This document shows, in pieces, positions 16,029-24,103 of a stretch of 30,300 nucleotides of DNA. This DNA is from JAMLHN01 sp035708745 (lineage in GTDB: Bacteria; Chloroflexota; Chloroflexia; Thermomicrobiales; UBA6265): the NCBI GenBank assembly GCA_035708745.1, contig DASTFJ010000172.1:1-30300 (forward strand), read 5' to 3'. The notes beneath the pieces were generated by a model. That model saw only the letters and a list, made by a program, of their open reading frames with translations, did not search any database and was not told where the DNA came from. A program made the translations under genes and the position numbers. Position 1 is the first letter of the stretch. Every line of letters begins with the position of its first letter.

Positions 16029-16111
16029 AGCGAAGCGGAGTGGAGGGACCTCTCTGGCGCACCCGGAAACCAACGGCGTCGCAGAAGAACAAGAGGTCTC
16101 TCTGCTTCGCT
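16029..16111. repeat. Palindromic intergenic repeat unit
   Basis: The gap between the oxidoreductase and rsgA is nearly filled by an imperfect inverted repeat. AGCGAAGC (16029-16036) pairs with GCTTCGCT (16104-16111), and GACCTCT (16047-16053) pairs with AGAGGTC (16092-16098), leaving about 38 unpaired bases in the middle. The shape resembles small dispersed palindromic units found between genes. A related fragment (CGTAGCGGAGGGC, near 23915) precedes the heptad array at 23944. Confidence 0.6.
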
Positions 16112-16124
16112 TGGCATGACGGGA

Positions 16125-17072
16125 TTAGTCCCGATCCCCTCGCCGGAGCGCCGCATAGCTCTCGTATCGCTCCGGGGCAACGTTGCCCTCTGCGACCGCT
16201 TCGAGCACCGCGCAACCTGGCTCGGTCAGATGCTTGCAGTCGGGATAGAAACAGCGGCCCAGGTAAGGTTGAAGCTCGCGAAAGCAGCGGTCGAGCAGCT
16301 CGGGCGGCACACCGTGCATTGCCAGCGAGCGAATCCCCGGGGTGTCGGCCACGAACGTCGTTTCATCCAGCCGGATCAGCTCCGCGGACGTGGTCGTATG
16401 CCGCCCTTTGCCGGTTGCCGATGAGATCGCCCCCACTTCGCGCACCCGCTCGGCGCCCAGAGCATTCAGGATGCTCGATTTGCCGACGCCGGATGGACCG
16501 GTCAGCACCGTTGTCTTTCCCTGCAGCGCGTCTCGCAGCGCGGGGATGCCTTCGCCGGATTTGGTGCTGAAGTAGAAGACCGGGTAGATCGCCTCGTAGT
16601 CGCCAAAGATCGAGCGTGACAGGCGGGTGCCATCCGGCAGTATCTCGTCCAGATCGAGCTTGTTCACCCCCACCATCGCCGGCAGCTCGCGGTCCTCGGC
16701 AAGCGCCAGAAACCGGTCGAGCATGCGGCGGTGCGGCTCGGGATGGCGAACCGCGAAGACAAAGAGCGCCTGATCGAGATTCGCCAGCAGGATCTGCTGG
16801 TTGACAGCCGAGCCACGTTGCGGGCGCACGAGCACCGTACGCCGCTCGGCCACGTGCTCGATCCGCGCTTCCCCGTCGCCCGCATCGGAAATGCGCACGC
16901 GATCGCCGACCACGACTGGATCCGAAAGCTGCCGGCCGCGTTTCAGCGTACCCTTCGGCGTCGCCAGCCAGATCGTGTCCGAGCCGGGCACTTCGACGGT
17001 GAACCATTTGCCGTGCGCACGCACGACGATCCCGTCCATGAGGGTATCGTTCGGCTCGCTCGGTTCCGTCAT
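16125..17072 (-). CDS. rsgA: Ribosome small-subunit GTPase RsgA
   Basis: A 315-residue circularly permuted GTPase that helps late maturation of the 30S subunit. An OB-fold N-terminus (about 10-80) is followed by G motifs in permuted order: NKLD (137-140), then GPSGVGKS (192-199), then DTPG (243-246). A C-terminal zinc finger follows, with Cys274, Cys279, His281 and Cys287 (CFYPDCKHLTEPGC). The ATG at 17072 (MTEPSEP) has GGGGAG about 11 bases upstream; an ATG at 17096 would add eight residues and has no better site. It is transcribed away from the thioredoxin-fusion gene. Confidence 0.93.
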   Translation of the reverse strand: MTEPSEPNDTLMDGIVVRAHGKWFTVEVPGSDTIWLATPKGTLKRGRQLSDPVVVGDRVRISDAGDGEARIEHVAERRTVLVRPQRGSAVNQQILLANLDQALFVFAVRHPEPHRRMLDRFLALAEDRELPAMVGVNKLDLDEILPDGTRLSRSIFGDYEAIYPVFYFSTKSGEGIPALRDALQGKTTVLTGPSGVGKSSILNALGAERVREVGAISSATGKGRHTTTSAELIRLDETTFVADTPGIRSLAMHGVPPELLDRCFRELQPYLGRCFYPDCKHLTEPGCAVLEAVAEGNVAPERYESYAALRRGDRD

Positions 17073-17223
17073 GTGCGATCGCGCTCCCCTGCCCATTGGA
17101 GCAGGTCCACTTTTCTCAGTAACGGGAGGAGTGTACGATTCATAAGATGCTAGAATCCTGTAACTTCACGACCGCCAGATTCGGAGCGATGCGACGCCGC
17201 TGGCGGTTGTGCCGGGGTATCTG

Positions 17224-19263
17224 ATGGAATACGTTCTGCTCCTTGCACGAATCTCTCTGGCCGTCGTTTTTCTGATTGCCGGAATTGGAAAGCTACTCGA
17301 TCTCAAAGGGTCGAAGAGCGCGATGCTTGGATTCGGCTTACCCGAATCGCTGGCGGCGCCGGCCTCGATCGCGCTGCCGATTGCCGAGCTGATCACCGCG
17401 GTACTTCTCATTCCCAAAAGCACCGCCTGGTGGGGAGCGATTCTCGCGTTCCTGCTGCTGGCGGCCTTCGTGGGCGGAATCGCCTACAACATGTCGAAAG
17501 GGCGCGCGCCGGATTGCCATTGTTTCGGGCAGATTCATTCCGAGCCGGCCGGCACACGTACTCTCATTCGCAACGGTCTGCTGGGCGCGGTTGCACTGTT
17601 CATTATTCTCTTCGGCACGGATCGTTGGTCGTTTTCGCACGGTAATGCAGGCATGAGTCTGCTGGGATGGATGGGCGATTTGAGCACCTGGGAAATCATC
17701 GCGACGCTTCTCTTCATCGTTCTCATTGTGGCGGTCGCCGCCATCGGCTATATCCTCGTCCATCTGCTCGGGCAGAATGGCCGGGTGCTGCTCCGGCTGG
17801 ATGCAGTCGAAGCCGCGCAGGAAAACGGCGCGTTGGGATTGGCGGCCGCTCCAGCGGCGGCTCCCGCCGCTCCGGCGCCGGGTCTGCCGGTCGGTACGCC
17901 AGCGCCGTCCTTCAAGCTGGAAGGGCTGCATGGTGAGATCCTGACGCTGGATGCGGTCCGCTCGAACGGCTTGCCGACGATGTTGCTGTTCACCGATCCG
18001 ACCTGCGGCCCGTGCAATGCGCTGCTTCCGGACGTCGGCAAATGGCAGCGGGAGAACGCCGGTAAGTTGAATATCGCGGTAATCACCTCCGGCACCGCGG
18101 ATGCGAACAAGGCCAAGGCAAACGAGCACGGCCTCTCCAATGTGTTGTTGCAGGAAAATCGCTCGGTTTCGACCGAATACAAGGCGCATGGCACGCCATC
18201 GGCCGTCTTGATCGATCGCAATGGCAAGATCGCCAGTCCGGTGGCCGGCGGGGGCGAATCGATCCGCCAGCTACTGAACAGCACGGCCGGCCTGGCCGCT
18301 GCTCGTCCGGCGGCGCCAGCGGCTCCGGCGCCTGCTCCCGCGGCCGCAGCGGCGGCGGCCGCCGCTCCAGCGGCCGCCGCGGCCAATGGCGGCGCGGCCA
18401 AACCGAATCCGGCGCCCGCGCCGCAACGCCCGAATCTGGTCGGTCAGGATGCACCGGCCATGGAGCTTCCCGACCTCGAAGGCAAGACCGTCAAGCTCGC
18501 GGATTACAAGGGCAAGCAGGCGCTGCTCGTCTTCTGGAATCCGGGGTGCGGTTTCTGCAAGAAGATGACCGACGATCTCAAAGCCTGGGAAAACGACAAG
18601 CCTGCCGGCGCCCCCGAGCTGATTCTGGTTTCCACCGGCACCGTCGACTCGAATAAGGCAATGGGCCTCTCGTCGACCACGCTGATCGACGAAGGATTCG
18701 CAACCGGCCGCAAGTTCGGCGCGACCGGAACGCCGTCGGCCATCTTGATCGATCCAACGGGCAAGATTGCCTCCGAAGTCGCGGTCGGTGGCCCGAATGT
18801 GATCGCCCTTGCGTCTGGCAAGAAGCCGGCGCCGCAAGCTGCCGCGGCGCCAGCCGCCCCGCCGACGAAGAAAGGTGACAAGGCTCCCGAGGTCAAGCTC
18901 AAGGACCTCGATGGCAAGGAGTTCGATCTCCAGCGCCATTCGAAGGACACGATGCTGGTCTTCTGGAATCCTGGTTGCGGTTTCTGCAAGCGGATGACCA
19001 CCGAGCTGAGCGACTGGATCAAGCAAAAGCCGAAGGGCTCGCCCGAGATCGTGCTGATCAGCACGGGCACCGTCGAAGCGAACAAGGCCATGGATATTCC
19101 AGCTCGGACACTACTGGACGAAGGGTTCTCGACCGGCCGCAAGTTCGGCGCGGGCGGCACGCCTTCCGCCGTGCTCGTCGATGGCAAGGGAAAGATCGCG
19201 TCGGACGTCGCCGTGGGCGCGCCGGCCGTCATGGCACTAGCCGGGCAACCCGTCTCGGTCTGA
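17224..19263 (+). CDS. MauE/DoxX-like membrane protein fused to three thioredoxin-like domains
   Basis: A 679-residue fusion. Residues 1-131 hold four hydrophobic helices and match the MauE/DoxX type, including FLIAGIGKLLDLKGSKSAML and the cysteine loop PDCHCFG (Cys98, Cys100). A fifth helix (about 156-181) leads to an Ala/Pro linker. Three TlpA/redoxin-like thioredoxin domains follow, with CGPC at 261-264, CGFC at 442-445 and CGFC at 585-588, each with a later cis-Pro motif GTPSA. Long Ala/Pro linkers separate domains 1 and 2. Domains 2 and 3 are roughly two thirds identical by eye over about 97 residues and repeat with a 143-residue (429-bp) period, a clear internal duplication. It likely moves reducing or oxidising equivalents across the membrane; direction is unknown. 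The ATG at 17224 is chosen; GTG 17209 is an alternative. Confidence 0.85.
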   Translation: MEYVLLLARISLAVVFLIAGIGKLLDLKGSKSAMLGFGLPESLAAPASIALPIAELITAVLLIPKSTAWWGAILAFLLLAAFVGGIAYNMSKGRAPDCHCFGQIHSEPAGTRTLIRNGLLGAVALFIILFGTDRWSFSHGNAGMSLLGWMGDLSTWEIIATLLFIVLIVAVAAIGYILVHLLGQNGRVLLRLDAVEAAQENGALGLAAAPAAAPAAPAPGLPVGTPAPSFKLEGLHGEILTLDAVRSNGLPTMLLFTDPTCGPCNALLPDVGKWQRENAGKLNIAVITSGTADANKAKANEHGLSNVLLQENRSVSTEYKAHGTPSAVLIDRNGKIASPVAGGGESIRQLLNSTAGLAAARPAAPAAPAPAPAAAAAAAAAPAAAAANGGAAKPNPAPAPQRPNLVGQDAPAMELPDLEGKTVKLADYKGKQALLVFWNPGCGFCKKMTDDLKAWENDKPAGAPELILVSTGTVDSNKAMGLSSTTLIDEGFATGRKFGATGTPSAILIDPTGKIASEVAVGGPNVIALASGKKPAPQAAAAPAAPPTKKGDKAPEVKLKDLDGKEFDLQRHSKDTMLVFWNPGCGFCKRMTTELSDWIKQKPKGSPEIVLISTGTVEANKAMDIPARTLLDEGFSTGRKFGAGGTPSAVLVDGKGKIASDVAVGAPAVMALAGQPVSV

Positions 19264-19266
19264 TTT

Positions 19267-19641
19267 CTAATCCGATTCGTTCGGCTCCGGGCCGGCTTCT
19301 TCGGGAGCCGGCCCGTTGCGTTTCCGTTCCCGCTCGCGAGCGCGCGAATCGTCCCGCGCGGGACGAGGCAGCGACGGTCGAGCGACGGACACCCGGCGGA
19401 TCACCGGACCGGCGGCTCGCTCCAGCTGGCGCTGATCGAGTTGCGCGCGGGCCTGCTCGAATTCCCGCCGGGTGGCATCGAGCCGCTCCTGCGCGCGGGT
19501 GAGCTTGTCCAACGCGCGCCGGTAGCGCGCTTCGGCCCGTTGCAGCTCGCCTTCTGCCTGGGTTTCGGCTTCGATCAACGCCAGCTCAGCCACGCGTGAT
19601 TCGCGAAGCGCATCGTCTCCCGCTGTGGAGTCGCCGGGCAT
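19267..19641 (-). CDS. Hypothetical coiled-coil protein, 124 residues
   Basis: An unrecognised small, very charged protein. Residues about 15-85 (from RVAELALIEAETQ to AQLDQRQLERAA) look like one long alpha-helical coiled coil rich in Glu, Arg, Ala and Gln. The C-terminal 40 residues are Arg/Pro/Glu-rich and probably disordered. No membrane segment or cysteine is seen. The ATG at 19641 has AGGA about 7 bases upstream. The gene ends 3 bp from the convergent thioredoxin-fusion stop. Low complexity makes homology hard to judge, but start, ribosome site and upstream -10 box support a real gene. Confidence 0.55.
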   Translation of the reverse strand: MPGDSTAGDDALRESRVAELALIEAETQAEGELQRAEARYRRALDKLTRAQERLDATRREFEQARAQLDQRQLERAAGPVIRRVSVARPSLPRPARDDSRARERERKRNGPAPEEAGPEPNESD

Positions 19642-19684
19642 GCCATTTCCTGTCGTAAATCCAGATCGATCGCAATGCTGAATT

Positions 19685-19690
19685 ATCATA
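19685..19690 (-). promoter_or_regulatory. Candidate -10 box for the coiled-coil gene
   Basis: On the minus strand 19690-19685 reads TATGAT followed by AAT, an A/T-rich island about 44 bases before the ATG at 19641. The -35 region is not recognisable. The gap 19642-19761 otherwise contains only the divergent promoter region for the phosphatase operon. Confidence 0.35.
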
Positions 19691-19761
19691 CAGGTGGATT
19701 CCTAAACGTTCCCAACCGATGGGCGGCGGAAGGGACTATGTTGTAACCCAGGGCACGAATA

Positions 19762-20670
19762 ATGTCGCATCGTGCAGAACCCGGCGCCATCGTGGCCGTG
19801 TTCGACATTGGTTCGAATTCGGTGAAGATGTCGGTTGGACGCTGCGGTGACGATGGATCGTCTCGCGAATTCGCCTGGCGCGCGGCAACCACCCGCCTTT
19901 CGTCAGGTGTCGACCGCACCGGCCGGCTGGCTGACGAACGGATGGACGCCACCATCGAAGCACTCGAAGAGATGAGTTTGCAAGCCCGCGCGCTTGGCGC
20001 GCAGCGGCTCATTGCGGTAGCGACCGAAGCGACGCGCATTGCCAGCAACGGCCAGGAGTTTCTGGACCGCGTGCACGAAGCGACTGGTATCACGGTCGAT
20101 ACCATCCCCGGCGACCGAGAGGTCGAGCTCACCTTCCTCGGTCTCTCACGCAGAATCGACCGCAACGGCGCCATGGTCGTGGCCGATATCGGTGGCGGCA
20201 GCACCGAGCTGATCGTCGCCATCGACGGAGTCATGATCTCGGGCAAGTCCTGGCCCATTGGCTCGGGACGCATCACCGATGAATTCGAACCAGCCGATCC
20301 GCCGAGCGCGGCTTCACTCAGGCAAATGCGCGATTCGACTTGCGAACGCCTCAGAGTGGCCGACTTGCCCAACCGGTCGGCACGGCTCGTCATCGTCGGC
20401 GGCACCGGCGAATTTCTTGGCCGCTTGCTCCCGCACGACTTTCCGGTACCAGTTTCTTCGGTGGAAACTGCGCTGCGTTCGACGTCGGACTTGACCACTG
20501 CCCAGTTGTCGCGCAAGATCGACATCAACGTCGAACGCGCTCGTGTCCTGCCGGCCGGTATTGCAGTTGCTTTGGCCATTGCCGATATCTGCTCTCCGCA
20601 CATGGTCATTGGTGCGCCCAGTGGAATCCGGGCCGGACTCCTGCAGCTCGCATGTGCCGGCGAGGTCTAG
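19762..20670 (+). CDS. Ppx/GppA-family phosphatase
   Basis: A 302-residue ASKHA-fold phosphohydrolase of the exopolyphosphatase/pppGpp phosphatase family. Phosphate-binding loops are VFDIGSNSVKM (13-23) and VADIGGGSTEL (140-150); Glu120 in GDREVELTFLG lies at the catalytic-glutamate position, and VIVGGTGEFLG is the later glycine-rich adenosine-side motif. At about 300 residues it is the short form without the C-terminal HD domain, so polyphosphate or pppGpp hydrolysis are both possible. The TAG abuts the ATG of the next gene with no spacer, so it heads an operon with two CHAD genes. CHAD domains bind polyphosphate, which favours an exopolyphosphatase role by context. Confidence 0.9.
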   Translation: MSHRAEPGAIVAVFDIGSNSVKMSVGRCGDDGSSREFAWRAATTRLSSGVDRTGRLADERMDATIEALEEMSLQARALGAQRLIAVATEATRIASNGQEFLDRVHEATGITVDTIPGDREVELTFLGLSRRIDRNGAMVVADIGGGSTELIVAIDGVMISGKSWPIGSGRITDEFEPADPPSAASLRQMRDSTCERLRVADLPNRSARLVIVGGTGEFLGRLLPHDFPVPVSSVETALRSTSDLTTAQLSRKIDINVERARVLPAGIAVALAIADICSPHMVIGAPSGIRAGLLQLACAGEV

Positions 20671-21132
20671 ATGACCGTCGAAAGCTATCGATCTGCGATG
20701 CGCTCGCTCATCGGCGAGCGGTGGGAAGATGTTTGGAACGCGGTACCGCGCGCTGTCGAGGGTGCGGATATCGAAGGCGTGCACGACGTGCGCGTGGCGT
20801 CGCGGCGGCTGCGCGCCGCAATGGATGTTGCCGCTCCCGCTTTCCCGGCGTCCTGGTATAAACCGCTCCACGATGCCGCCAAAGAAATCACCGCCGAGCT
20901 CGGCGCCGTACGCGACCGCGATGTCATGATCGAATATCTGACCGGCGCTCGCGACGCTGCGCCGCCAAACGAGCGGCCGGGCATCGACCGCCTGATCGAT
21001 CGGGTCGAACGAGAGCGCGTGGTCGCTCGCAAAGTGATGGAAACCTACCTGCAGACACTCGCCGAGGAACGGCTGCGCGACGAAACCCGGCGGCGTTTCC
21101 CGAACCCGCAGCCGGCGGCCAAGGCCCGATGA
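20671..21132 (+). CDS. CHAD-domain protein, N-terminal half
   Basis: 153 residues equal to the first helical half of a CHAD (conserved histidine alpha-helical) domain. GVHDVRVASRRLRAAM (36-51) carries the His plus the basic helix, and LGAVRDRDVM (77-86) matches the LG-x-x-RD-x-DV signature. The second half, normally in the same chain, is encoded by the next gene, which overlaps by four bases (ATGA). CHAD binds inorganic polyphosphate through these basic helices. It starts immediately after the phosphatase stop, without a separate ribosome site, so coupled translation is likely. Either the two chains form a heterodimer or a sequence error has broken one gene; the clean ATGA junction favours the first. 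Confidence 0.82.
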   Translation: MTVESYRSAMRSLIGERWEDVWNAVPRAVEGADIEGVHDVRVASRRLRAAMDVAAPAFPASWYKPLHDAAKEITAELGAVRDRDVMIEYLTGARDAAPPNERPGIDRLIDRVERERVVARKVMETYLQTLAEERLRDETRRRFPNPQPAAKAR

Positions 21133-21701
21133 GCAAAGCCTGGCCGGTCGACAACCTCGATCCCGATGCGCCGCTCGATGTCAATGCGCGCCGCATTCTG
21201 CGGGTGCGCATCGGCGAGTACTACTCCTACGAACCGATCGTCTCCAACCCACTGGCGACCACCGATCTGCACAATCTGCGCATCGCCGCAAAACGGCTCC
21301 GCTATACGCTCGAGCTGTTTGCCGGCGTCTTCCGCGACGACGGCAAGCGCCAGATCGACCGGGTCAAAGCGATTCAAGAAACGCTCGGAAACCTGCATGA
21401 CCTCGATGTCCGCATTGCGCTGATTTCGGACGAGCTGGTCGAGCTGACGCGGGACAAGGTGGCTCAGCTCGATCGCGCATTGGCGACCTCGCATCCTTCC
21501 AGCTATCCCTCGCTCACAACCGCCATCTTGCGCCCGCCGCCGGACGCGCCCGAACGCGGGCTCTATGGGTTGCTCGCGCGCCAGCATGCCGACCGGCAGG
21601 CAGCCTATCGTCAATTCAAAGCGCTCTGGGATCAGTACGCGTTGGAAGGCATGCGCGACGATCTCGCGCGGCTCTCCGCCACCCGCATCGTGCTCATGTA
21701 G
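21129..21701 (+). CDS. CHAD-domain protein, C-terminal half
   Basis: 190 residues equal to the second helical half of a CHAD domain: DLHNLRIAAKRLRYTLELF (46-64) is the second His/basic helix and QETLGNLHDLDVRIAL (83-98) the second LG-x-x-HD-x-DV signature. A fresh start, MSKAWPVDNLDPDAP, precedes the conserved part, as expected for an independent polypeptide. The ATG at 21129 overlaps the upstream stop. Together the halves total 343 residues, about the size of a whole CHAD protein. The polyphosphate-binding role is by family and by the adjacent Ppx gene. The C-terminal 60 residues are helical and less conserved. Confidence 0.82.
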   Translation: MSKAWPVDNLDPDAPLDVNARRILRVRIGEYYSYEPIVSNPLATTDLHNLRIAAKRLRYTLELFAGVFRDDGKRQIDRVKAIQETLGNLHDLDVRIALISDELVELTRDKVAQLDRALATSHPSSYPSLTTAILRPPPDAPERGLYGLLARQHADRQAAYRQFKALWDQYALEGMRDDLARLSATRIVLM

Positions 21702-21731
21702 TCGACATTCGCCGCCATCTGGGAGATATCG

Positions 21732-22994
21732 ATGCCTGCACCAACCACGCAGCGTGTGATCGACGCGGTCGACGACCTTGCTCCAGACGCCGTCGCTCTG
21801 CTGCAGGAGCTGGTGCGCACACCCAGCCTGACCGGGGACGAAGCAGCGGTCCAAGAGATCGTGGCCCGCTCCATGCGTGATGCCGGACTCGACGTCGATG
21901 TCTGGGAGCCGGATCCCGTCGAGCTCGCGCCGTACGCGGAGCACGTGGGCGAGTTCGAGACGATGGCGGGGCGTCCCAACGTCGTCGGCAAATGGCCCGG
22001 GTCGGGAGGGGGCAAATCGCTCATCCTGAACGGGCATATCGACACGGTCGAGCCAGGTGTACGCGACCAATGGGAGGTCGATCCCTTTTCCGGCGAGCTG
22101 CGTGACGGCCGCGTCATCGGCCGCGGCTCGCTCGATATGAAGGCTGGCGTGGTCGCCAACATCATCGCCGCGCTGGCGCTGCGCAACGCCGGCTGGGAAC
22201 CGAAAGGCGATTTGATCGTCGAAAGCGTCATCTCGGAAGAAGACGGCGGAGCGGGCGCGCTGGCGACGATTCTGCGCGGCTACACCGCCGACGCGTGCAT
22301 CATCACCGAGCCGACTGCACTCGATCTGGTCATTGCTCAAGGCGGGTCGCTCGTCTTCCGTATCCATGTCGCCGGCAAATCGGCCCACGGCGCCGCCCGC
22401 AATGAAGGAGAAAGCGCATTCGAGCATTTCCTGCCGATCTTCGCAGCGCTGATCGATCTCGAAGCCGAGCGTAACCGCACCCTCGATCATCCCCTCTACG
22501 CCGGGATCGCGAACAAGATTCCTATCAATATCGGCGTGATCCGGTCTGGCGCCTGGCCATCTTCGGTGCCCGATTGGTTGATCGCCGAGGGCCGCGCTGG
22601 TCTGGTTCCCGGTGAAACGCTCGAGGGCTTCAAAACCGAGTTCGTAGCCGCGGTCATGAAGGCCGCGGATACGGACCCGTGGCTGGCCGCGCATCCGCCG
22701 CGGGTCGAATGGTTCAGCGGTCAGTTCGCGCCGTCCGAGATCGCCGCCACCCACGAGCTGGTTGCCGAGATGAGCGCCGCTCACCAAGCCGTGACCGGCA
22801 AGACGCCCGCGATCAGAGGCGTGACCTACGGCGCCGATATGCGGCACTATGTCAATATCGCCGGCATTCCCTGCCTGATGTACGGCGCCGACCATGTCGA
22901 GGGCGCGCACGCGCCCAACGAGTCAGTTGGAGTGGATGAGATGCTCACCTGTGCTAAAACCATCGCATTGGCAGCGCTCGGATGGAGCTCCTGA
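21732..22994 (+). CDS. M20-family metallopeptidase/deacylase (ArgE/DapE type)
   Basis: A 420-residue two-zinc amidohydrolase. Ligands and catalytic residues fit the family: His102 and catalytic Asp104 in LNGHIDTVEP, bridging Asp135 in GRGSLDMKAG, the Glu169-Glu170 pair in ISEEDGG, Glu193 in ITEPTAL, and a final His in EGAHAPNESV near the C-terminus. Members remove acyl groups from amino acids (acetylornithine, succinyl-diaminopimelate, formyl-amino acids) or cleave dipeptides; no arg or dap gene is adjacent, so the substrate is open. GGGAG lies about 8 bases before the ATG. The gene is 30 bp after the CHAD genes and its TGA shares a base with the next start. Confidence 0.9.
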   Translation: MPAPTTQRVIDAVDDLAPDAVALLQELVRTPSLTGDEAAVQEIVARSMRDAGLDVDVWEPDPVELAPYAEHVGEFETMAGRPNVVGKWPGSGGGKSLILNGHIDTVEPGVRDQWEVDPFSGELRDGRVIGRGSLDMKAGVVANIIAALALRNAGWEPKGDLIVESVISEEDGGAGALATILRGYTADACIITEPTALDLVIAQGGSLVFRIHVAGKSAHGAARNEGESAFEHFLPIFAALIDLEAERNRTLDHPLYAGIANKIPINIGVIRSGAWPSSVPDWLIAEGRAGLVPGETLEGFKTEFVAAVMKAADTDPWLAAHPPRVEWFSGQFAPSEIAATHELVAEMSAAHQAVTGKTPAIRGVTYGADMRHYVNIAGIPCLMYGADHVEGAHAPNESVGVDEMLTCAKTIALAALGWSS

Positions 22995-23887
22995 TGGCAA
23001 ACGATGCAACCGTCTTTATCACCGGTGGGACAGGTTTCGTTGGGACCGCTATCCAGAAAGCCCTGAAGGGCCGGCCCCTGAAGCTGCTGGTGCGCAAAGG
23101 CGAGAGCGGCCCGCGCAATCCAGACGCCACCTACGTTGCTGGCGATGTCACCGACGCAACGTCGCTGGCCGGAACGATGGATGGCTGCTCGGTGGTCATT
23201 CATCTTGTCGCCATCATCGAGGAACAGGGCGACGCGACCTTCGATCGGGTCATTCGCCAGGGAACCGAGCATGTGGTCGCCGAGGCCAAGCGCGCGGGAA
23301 TCGATCACTTCATCCTGATGAGCGCGTTGGGTGTGCGCGACGACCCGCGCTATCCCTACTTCCATGCCAAGCATCGTGCCGAGGACGCAGTAAAACAGAG
23401 CGGGCTGCCCTGGACCGTCTTCCGCCCATCGATCATCTTCGGACCGGGAGATGGCTTCATCAATCAGCTCGCGGACCTGGTGCGGTCGGCGCCGGCGGTG
23501 CCGATTGCCGGGGATGGACAAGCGCTTTTCCAGCCGGTGAGCGTCACGGAGGTCGCCAAATCGTTCGCTTGGGCGGTCGATCATCCGGAATCCATCGGCC
23601 AGACGTATGAGCTCGGCGGTCCGGATATCCTCACCTACGACGAGATCGTCGCATTGATCCAGAAGCAATTGGGAACCGCCAAACGAACGGTCCATATTCC
23701 GACCGGGCTGGTTCGCGGGGTCGTCACCGTCTCATCCCCACTGCCGAAAAAACTGCGTCCGCCGGTAACGAAGGACCAGCTCAGGATGCTCGAAATCGAC
23801 AACTGCACCGCCCACTCCGCCACGCCCGATCTCGTCGGGCGCCCTCTGCTCCGTCTCCAGAACGGCATCGACTACCTGACGCGCTGA
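22994..23887 (+). CDS. NAD(P)-binding epimerase-like protein (atypical SDR, NDUFA9-like)
   Basis: A 297-residue atypical short-chain dehydrogenase. VFITGGTGFVGTAIQKAL (7-24) is the nucleotide-binding loop, AGDVTDATSL the adenine-side Asp, HLVAIIEEQG the strand-4 region, and YPYFHAKHRAEDAV holds a Tyr/Lys reminiscent of YxxxK but displaced. This pattern fits the NDUFA9/complex I-associated or NmrA-like group, which often binds NAD(P)H without a known substrate. I prefer the ATG at 22994 (MANDATVF), which has GGAG 6 bases upstream and overlaps the M20 stop (TGATG); the ATG at 22982 adds four residues. Confidence 0.87.
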   Translation: MANDATVFITGGTGFVGTAIQKALKGRPLKLLVRKGESGPRNPDATYVAGDVTDATSLAGTMDGCSVVIHLVAIIEEQGDATFDRVIRQGTEHVVAEAKRAGIDHFILMSALGVRDDPRYPYFHAKHRAEDAVKQSGLPWTVFRPSIIFGPGDGFINQLADLVRSAPAVPIAGDGQALFQPVSVTEVAKSFAWAVDHPESIGQTYELGGPDILTYDEIVALIQKQLGTAKRTVHIPTGLVRGVVTVSSPLPKKLRPPVTKDQLRMLEIDNCTAHSATPDLVGRPLLRLQNGIDYLTR

Positions 23888-24103
23888 GTCCGGAGCCCTG
23901 AGCCCCGGGACGATCGTAGCGGAGGGCGTCTCTGCCCTCTCGTGTCCAGAGTCAAGAGTCAAGGGTCCAGAGCTGACTGCTGACTGCAACTAAGCGTCTC
24001 AGAGCTCGGGCCTCAGGACCCGAGATAGCCCGTTGCCCCGACCCAATAGCTAACCTATGATGCCGTGTAATTTGGTTTCAACGGGAAGAGGTGACGAGCA
24101 ATC
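23888..24103. other. Repeat-rich intergenic region
   Basis: 216 bp without a gene. It contains a 6-bp hairpin, GAGGGC (23922-23927) with GCCCTC (23934-23939); the heptad array at 23944; and a second hairpin, CTCGGG (24005-24010) with CCCGAG (24019-24024). A terminator for the upstream operon and a promoter for the gene at 24104 must lie here, but I cannot place either with confidence. Confidence 0.5.
23944..23985. repeat. Six-unit direct heptad repeat array
   Basis: Six units in exact 7-base register: GTCCAGA, GTCAAGA, GTCAAGG, GTCCAGA, GCTGACT, GCTGACT. Unlike the arrays at 6402 and 7638, all units point the same way. The array joins the two unit types, since GTCCAGA/GTCAAGA occur in the minus-strand sugar locus and GCTGACT recurs at 26176. 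Confidence 0.8.

Noticed and set aside
17151..17156. TAGAAT as -10 box for the thioredoxin-fusion gene
   Set aside because: No matching -35 at a suitable distance; the same hexamer occurs at 14761 close to a ribosome site, so it may be chance.
21045..22910. 621-codon open frame on the minus strand
   Set aside because: Antisense to the CHAD and M20 genes, with His/Arg/Gly-rich composition typical of a shadow and no family motif.
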